From Apophysomyces variabilis (taxonomy: Eukaryota > Mucoromycota > Mucoromycetes > Mucorales > Mucoraceae): 64,000 nt of DNA. The notes under the pieces are model-generated. The model did no database searches. It was not told where the DNA came from and saw only the letters and a list, made by a program, of their open reading frames with translations. Made by a program: the position numbers and the translations under genes. The stretch lies in NCBI GenBank assembly GCA_002749535.1, contig MZZL01000405.1, forward strand, positions 1 through 64,000, given 5' to 3'. Shown piece by piece: positions 58,474 to 64,000 of this stretch (within the stretch, counting starts at the first letter, position 1; each line of letters begins with the position of its first letter).

Positions 58474-59370
58474 ATGAATCCTTTTAAAAAATCAGAAAAA
58501 GAAGCTCTTAGCGACGGTGAATCGGATACTGAGTCTATCAACGGGGCCAGCGCAGAATTCACGCGCAATGAGATCCTGTTGTGCGCGACCCATGGCAAGA
58601 TCTACGCCATCCGCAAGAATGATGGCGCTCGCCTATGGCGTCAAAAGTTTCCTACAGGGGCCATGGGTGGGATCGTCTCGATTTTTGTAACTGATACGGA
58701 CAAGGTGCTGGTGGGTGCAAACGGTAAGACAGCCTGTCTGAATCTTACCACAGGGGAAACTCTTTGGGTGAATAAAATGCCGGTAAGCGTTGATTTTCTT
58801 TCTTTGATCCCAAATCAACAAAATAAAAAAAAAAGTTAGAGTGCTTATGTATTTTGCTTGGTGAACTTCTAGGGCATGGGCTATGAAGAAGTATCCTTGG
58901 TCTGTCCTCCTAGTCGTGTGCTTGCACCACAACTCAGGGCGCCTACAGAACATGATGAAGAATTACCTTCCTACGAAGAAGATCAACAAGAGAAACCGGT
59001 AGTTCTCGGCAGTTCACGGGGAAAGGTGATAGCGATTGATGCGGATACGGGTGAGGAAGTATGGAAGTACAACTGTCCCGGAGGTGGATACAACTTACCT
59101 ACCATGCTGGTGGAACCACCCAGTGCAGAAAACGGGTTACCGTATCAAGTGGTCTATGTTGGTTGCGGTCGATGGATCTACTGTCTGCGATCGCTCACAG
59201 GTGAACTGATCTGGAGCCGAAGGATTTCCAATGCCAAATTCGGGTTAGGGTATATGACCATGGCGACCCCTTGGAGTTCGCGACTTGCTGCCGAAGCGCA
59301 CACCGCGTTTGCTCAACAACCCATTGCCCAACAGAGAAACGAGGCACGCGAACGAGAGAAACGTTCATAA
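58474..59370 (+). CDS. PQQ-like beta-propeller repeat protein
   Basis: Repeats of the type seen in quinoprotein and WD-like propellers: LLCATHGKIYAIRKNDGARLWRQKF, VLVGANGKTACLNLTTGETLWVNKM, VVLGSSRGKVIAIDADTGEEVWKYNCP and VVYVGCGRWIYCLRSLTGELIWSR. Each has the G.(V/I).A(I/L)...TG(E).(L/V)W pattern, about four blades in 280 residues. Four blades are too few for a closed 7- or 8-bladed propeller, so it may dimerise or be a partial fold. No signal peptide and no PQQ-enzyme catalytic residues that I can see, so an adaptor role in the cytosol is more likely than a dehydrogenase. One intron (58782-58872). Start from the TATA argument; the alternative is 58432. LPSYEE near residue 130 resembles a PY motif. 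Only about 190 bp after the lipase gene, same strand. Confidence 0.8.
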
Positions 59371-59800
59371 GCAATGTTCATAGAAAATGAATAAGCAAAC
59401 AATCCTTTGACATAAATTTGACGCCCAAACCCCACGCGCCACAAGGAACTCACCCTCTCTCTCTTTTCTACTATCATGGCTTCCTGCAGAAAAACGTTTT
59501 CCCATTCTCCTCCATGTTAATCATTAATATGTACTTTTTTCTTTCCCTTACAAATAAACCTTTTTTAATTCCTGATAGCATGTATTTTAGTCCGATGTTG
59601 AATTAATCAAGGATTCCGTTTGACATAAGGATTGCATTGCTTCGTATCTTCAATCCTTCTAGGACGATACCCATTCTTAACATTCATTCACATTTAGGAA
59701 AAGACGCTAAACCACGGCTAGACAGACCGTGCCTATTTCACTCTGGCTGCAATGAAAGGCTTCAAATTTCTGTTCTTTTTTTTTTTTTCCTTCAAAGCTT
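59371..59800. other. Convergent intergenic region
   Basis: About 430 bp between the PQQ protein end and the TMEM198-like end. AT-rich with a T-run at 59778-59788. No gene seen. Confidence 0.45.
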
Positions 59801-60991
59801 TTATTTGCCATGGTTGTCTTCAGGAGGGGATTCTGTGGACGGTTTTGCTTCATCAGGCAATGAATCGGGAGGTGTTGCTGCTGCTGTTGAATGACCACCT
59901 TCCTTGTCTTCTTTCGTGGCATCGTTGGCTTCCACCGTAGATTCGTGCTCCGCTTTAGGTTGGACAACATGAACGCCAAATTGTCGGTGGGCATTGTAAA
60001 AGTGCTGCCAGCCAAACGACACCAGAAATATGAAAATTGTCACGGCCATCATCACGTACGCTGTCCGAGTCACTGAATAAGGGATGGCATGATGGCGGTC
60101 TAAAACCGACGTGATGCCTGCTAGGTACTGTGTATGAGCCAAGAGGTCAATTCCCAGCAGAAAGACAAAGGCTCCAGTGAAGGAAGTGGATAGCAAGATG
60201 ATGTGACGCTCAGCAAAAAAGGTAATCAACGCAAATACGAGCGGTAGGCCTGCTAAGAAACAAGCACGACCGACATCCTAGAGAAAGAGACAAAGAGGTT
60301 AGGTTAGCCTGTGGCAGCAAGGAAGTACATCGATTTTCTTTTTTTTACATTGACGATAACATGGTTTGCATGCCAGCAGCATACAAACAAGGCAAGCGCA
60401 AGTCCTCCAACAGCTGAAAAACAAAGTTTTCGTCAGCAACTGGGAAAACTCACATAAAAATTGTCGAACTTACCACCTACAATGTAAATCCCAATATTCC
60501 AGCATACAACAAGTAGTATAGCCCCTAAAGTGCCTAGCGCTGCAGGAACCACTATCATCGTAATTGCATTATTGGTAAAACCTTGTGTAGGTTGTGTATT
60601 AATTAATCCAACCCAGGTGATGGTGCCTGGCAAATCATAAAATAAAAAAAAATTTCGTTTCAGCAGTCAACATCCCCTTTCCCGCTTGATTAGACCCTGA
60701 GTTCATGAACGCACCAAAGCATAAGAGACCACTAACAGCTAACGTCGGTCGAAACGCTCGAAAGCCAAAAGCAACCAGATAAATACCACACACCATCAGA
60801 ATGGCCGCTGTTGCAGCCAATTGAGGGGTAATGCTTGTACTCCCATAAATTTTGGTTAATACGATCTCTTCTGTATTGATAGACGGATTTGTTCCATTGT
60901 TGCGATGGTCCTGCTGATGATCGAATGTTGGTAGGGGTAGAGTATGCGTTAATGTGGTGAATAGGATGGTGAAGCAAAAGGACCGGAGCAT
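59801..60991 (-). CDS. TMEM198/TM7SF3-like (DUF4203) multi-pass membrane protein
   Basis: Begins with a signal peptide or signal anchor (MLRSFCFTILFTTLTHTLPLP), then a hydrophilic lumenal stretch with possible N-glycosylation sites (NNGTNPS). Several membrane segments follow: LAATAAILMVCGIYLVAFGFRAF, LCFGTITWVGL, AITMIVVPAALGTLGAILLVVCWNIGIYIVGG, ALALFVCCWHANHVIV, ACFLAGLPLVFALITFF, IILLSTSFTGAFVFLLGIDLLA and MMAVTIFIFLVSFGWQHFY. The cytosolic tail is acidic and Pro-rich. The glycine-zipper-like order fits the TM7S3/TM198-like domain found in fungi; its function there is unknown. ATG at 60989-60991; three introns (near 60300-60345, 60420-60470, 60630-60710). Stop at 59801. Confidence 0.82.
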
Positions 60992-61757
60992 GCTTGTTTT
61001 TTAAACCAGTAAAGCGGAAAAGAAATAATTTATAGGCCTTTGTTTTTATGTATCCTTTTTATTTCTTTGTTACTATATATAATAAAATGACCAGTTGTCA
61101 ACAAGTGTCCTTTTGCACAAAATCGTTTCATGAAAGGTAACTGTTTCGTTGTCTTACCAACTCCGCCCTCCCGCCCTGGTTCCCTTCGGTCTACAGTGTC
61201 TAACAAAAGCTCTTTGTCTATAACCAAAGAAACCCACTAGAAAGCTTCCCCGGAGGGTCCAATGGCCGGCATAGACATCACTGGTTGGTTAGCATCACAA
61301 GAGAGTATACGGGTGGTTAAGTGGCAGTACAATGTACTGCCACTCGGTGCTGGTTACACAACGTCTTTCTCTAAATCAGGACAACAATAAACATATCATC
61401 AAGATAGCGTTTGCATAAAGCTACAGAAAATATCTAGATCGAACCAAGAAATAATGTATTTTTTATCTCCTCTTTACGTCTAAACTATCATCAATTTTTT
61501 CACCAAGCATGCACTCAATCGTTGCATCCGCTTTCTACTCTTTGCTAAAAGGCAAAATGAAAACTCTAGTTGCGCTTGGGTTATAGAAAGAAATCGTATT
61601 AGGCAATGGATGATTCCTATCGAGTTTATAAATGAATTCCCATCGTATGTCAGTATGTACATTCACAAGTTCCAGACTTGGTTATGATGTATGGTTCCTT
61701 GATCAGAGGCACCAGCATTAATATCTTTCAAAACTTGTATGACCACTTGTATCAAAC
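60992..61757. other. Intergenic region
   Basis: About 770 bp between the TMEM198-like promoter and the RAD18 3' end. It holds a long palindrome at 61320-61344 and an ATATATAATAAAATG stretch near 61074. No gene seen. Confidence 0.45.
61320..61344. repeat. 25-nt perfect palindrome
   Basis: AGTGGCAGTACA, one A, then TGTACTGCCACT: 12-bp arms pair perfectly around a single central base. It stands alone in an intergenic region, not beside a gene end that would make it a simple terminator. It could be a binding site for a dimeric factor, a tiny hairpin RNA or an element end. Confidence 0.85.
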
Positions 61758-63306
61758 TTACTTTTTCTCAGCAGGCTCTTCGTTCTCTTCCATTGATACG
61801 ACACGTGAGCGCTTCTGATTTCTTGCTTGTTCTATTAGTTGGGCGAAATTATCTTTGTACTTGGCCTATAACATGCGGTTAGCGTTTCGATTGATTAGCA
61901 TCTCGTTTTACCTGATGCTGATCAAGATCCGGCGTGGACCGTTTCACTGGTGCATTGCGGCTATGTACGTAAGCTGATTCTAATTCCTGTAGTTGTCGCA
62001 GTAAAACTGAAGCTGACACCGGATTCTGCGAATCCGCGTTAGCGGCATATAGCGTGAGGTATTCTTTATGCCTCCATATCATCTGTTTTTTATCGCCTGT
62101 GTCAGGTAATCCTAGCCCCTAAGTTCACTATCAACATCTTGCATTGTAAAACATACTGCATACCCGTAATATCTCTCTCAGATCCTTGTCTTTAAGTATA
62201 CCATAGACAAGCTTCGTAGGCTTTTTAGGCGGGATATGCCTACGTCCCGGCATTTAGGATACGATGAATCTATTTCGTTAAAATCTTCGCACTTACGCAA
62301 ATGAAGGCTCATTCCGGGCCTACGCACAAGTTAATTTACCTGTTTTCCCTACCACTAACAGAAAGTATACTAACCAATCCAGTTACAGATGAATCACCCT
62401 TCAGACAGCGGTCCAAATGTGCATTTAAAATTGCGAATTTCATTGATTTTCCACAGACAGCACACTCAACCTCACGGTCGCTTGTTAAGGTATCGTTTAC
62501 CATGGGCTGCGGAGGAGGAGCAAGAGGAGGCTGCGGAACTATTGGAACATTTGGTACATTTGCGGCATTTATAGCATCTGCAGTATTTGCAGCCATCTTG
62601 CGCTGTTCCAGTCTCCCGGAACGCCTGCGACCTACTTCCTGGTTGACTTGGGTTGGCGTAGCCGATGTGGACATGGATGAACCTGCGTAAACCGGTGTCT
62701 GCGGCCCTATATGCATTGGTGTGGGTGGGCCTGTATATATCGGTGTATGTGGAGTTGCATAGACTGGCGCTTGTGAGCCTGCATATGCTGGATATTGTGC
62801 AGGAGCGTATCCTGGTATGGGTTGTCCTACATATACCGGTGCTTGCAAAGTCGGATCGAACGGCTGCTGCGTTGCTGTGTTTTCCGGGACTACCGGATTT
62901 GTTGCTACTGGCCCTGTAGTTTGTGCCAATTTCGACGGTGTCTCTGATGAAGGCTGCTGCTCTTTCTTCTGATCTAACTGCAAGACCGCGGATCTGTGAA
63001 ACGAATATTATGTGTACGTTAGCTTTGTTCTTTGCTTTACCTAGCAGTTCGCCAGCTGTTGACTATGTTATCAAGCTCGTAATTATTGTGTAATTTCGAA
63101 TCGTGGGTAGAAACACGACATTTTGGACAACATGGTTCGGTGGACAGCGAACGGCGGATACATAGCGCGCAGAAGGAGTGTGAGCACGTGGTCAAAATCA
63201 TGGCTGTGGTGTAAAATTCCTTGCAGATACCACATCGCATGTGCTCGTCGAGGTCTTGCAGGAATGTATTTTGGAAATCGGAGGGATCGTCGAATTGATC
63301 AGCCAT
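61758..63306 (-). CDS. RAD18: RAD18, post-replication repair E3 ubiquitin ligase
   Basis: With Rad6, monoubiquitinates PCNA at stalled forks to start translesion synthesis. Domains in order: RING (MRCGICKEFYTTAMILTTCSHSF...CALCIRRSL...CCPKCRV, residues about 23-65), a Pro/Tyr-rich spacer, a UBZ4 zinc finger (VECAVCGKSMKFAILNAHLDRC, with C-x2-C and H-x3-C), then a SAP DNA-binding domain (LREILRGLGLPDTGDKKQMIWRHKEYLTLYAAN), ending EENEEPAEKK. This is the family order. ATG at 63304-63306 (MADQFDDPSD); the frame upstream reads on without an ATG of its own that fits better. TAA at 61758-61760. The spacer holds an unusual 8-residue tandem repeat (TPVYAGSS type, 62675-62770). Four introns, GT-AG. 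Confidence 0.94.
62675..62770 (-). repeat. 24-bp coding minisatellite in RAD18
   Basis: Four units of 8 codons: APVYATPH, TPIYTGPP, TPMHIGPQ and TPVYAGSS. Looser copies precede them (APVYVGQPIPGY, YPAYAGSQ) up to about 62842. The pattern is (A/T)P(V/I/M)(Y/H)xGxx. It lies between the RING and the UBZ, where length changes should be tolerated. Confidence 0.8.
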
Positions 63307-64000
63307 GGTAAACAAGAGGAAGGGCTTATCCCGTACATTGGCTTCAACCTCAGGACAACAGCTTAGGAAACTCCGCTTAGGCGCAGTCCAGGATGGCTGT
63401 CCATCACCAACTGCATGATCTTTCCTTTCTCCGTGTTGAGCGACCGAGCTATACATACCATAGTGCGGCACAAGGTGTAACAAGAGTAATATAGTACTTT
63501 TACTTTAAATTAACTGATTTTGCGACATGAATCACAACAGTATGCCTTGTGTATTTCCCCTATTAAAAGTTATAGCAATTGATCGATTAATGGTTAGAAA
63601 GGGTCGTTTGTATATTCCTGCCTTCAGTTATTCTTACTACAATATACCACTTACCGGTATTTTAAAATGTATAAATTAAAAATAACAGACAGTAAACAAA
63701 AAGAAAACGAACAACTTTCAAGGTTACTCTATTCCAGTCCATAAAGAAAGGCGTAATAATAACATAATATCTCTACCCTTTCATAAATCATTATTTTCTG
63801 TTTGTCCCATTTATTATATGCTCGTATAGCAATGTTTTGTTAACTTTATTTGATGCCTCTTTCATACAGCAGCAACGGTTAGTTAGTTTTTCTCCTAAGA
63901 TATCTTTGTCGGTGTAAAACAACTGGTGGAAGTCTTCTTGGTGCTGTTTCCCCCATAGATGATTTTAAACGAATGAAAAATTGCCGACACAGAGCGGCTC
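63307..64000. other. Region upstream of RAD18, no gene seen
   Basis: About 690 bp to the window end. The RAD18 frame stays open upstream to 63483 but without support, so this is taken as leader. The rest is AT-rich with no protein signal; a neighbouring gene may begin beyond 64000. Confidence 0.45.

Overview
The window is nuclear DNA from a filamentous fungus, most likely an early-diverging one (Mucoromycota, probably Mucorales). Genes are split by many short introns (about 45-90 nt, GT-AG, one clear GC-AG). Splice junctions were checked codon by codon for several genes. The gene set is eukaryotic and fungal: plasma-membrane H+-ATPase, Kin1-type kinase, Sec53, Prm10/ThrE-like transporter, Yju3-type lipase. 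The species assignment is inference from gene content and style, not from a marker gene.

Layout. 1-1401: no gene, with a cluster of ACTCGAGT palindromes. 1.4-6.6 kb (+): SHPRH/Irc20-type SNF2-RING ubiquitin ligase. 6.9-9.3 kb (-): methylcrotonoyl-CoA carboxylase beta subunit. 10.6-13.1 kb (+): ThrE/Prm10-like membrane protein, followed by a 390-bp exact repeat on either side of a single N (probable assembly join). 14.0-15.6 kb (-): TGS1 cap hypermethylase. 15.9-19.0 kb (-): second SNF2 helicase, without a RING. 19.2-21.7 kb (-): Kin1/MARK kinase. 23.3-27.6 kb (-): tandem-START lipid-transfer protein. 27.6-34.6 kb: about 7 kb with no convincing protein gene, containing a 140-bp x 7.75 satellite array. 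34.6-35.6 kb (+): phosphomannomutase. 36.2-37.8 kb (+): MSP-domain protein. 38.3-39.1 kb (+): membrane RING-H2 protein. 40.0-43.1 kb (-): H+-ATPase. 43.7-44.0 kb (+): small secreted cysteine-rich protein. 44.9-46.2 kb (+): DNAJB-type chaperone. 46.5-48.1 kb (-): membrane-anchored metallophosphatase. 48.5-52.6 kb (-): full-length P-glycoprotein-type ABC transporter. 52.6-54.8 kb: no gene. 54.8-56.1 kb (+): TOE1-type deadenylase. 57.0-58.3 kb (+): monoacylglycerol lipase. 58.5-59.4 kb (+): PQQ-type propeller protein. 59.8-61.0 kb (-): TMEM198-like membrane protein. 61.8-63.3 kb (-): RAD18.

How the genes relate. There is no operon or obvious cluster; these are mostly single-copy housekeeping genes. 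Two functional pairings stand out. SHPRH and RAD18 both belong to PCNA-ubiquitin post-replication repair. TGS1 and TOE1 both process snRNA/telomerase-type RNAs (5' cap and 3' end). Both pairings may be chance.

The most unusual sequence features are microexons of 10, 14 and 15 nt that encode core residues of a RING finger, a J-domain junction and a helicase P-loop; the 140-bp satellite; a 25-nt near-perfect palindrome; and the duplicated block around the N. I found no convincing new multi-gene system, CRISPR array, rRNA, tRNA or intact transposon.
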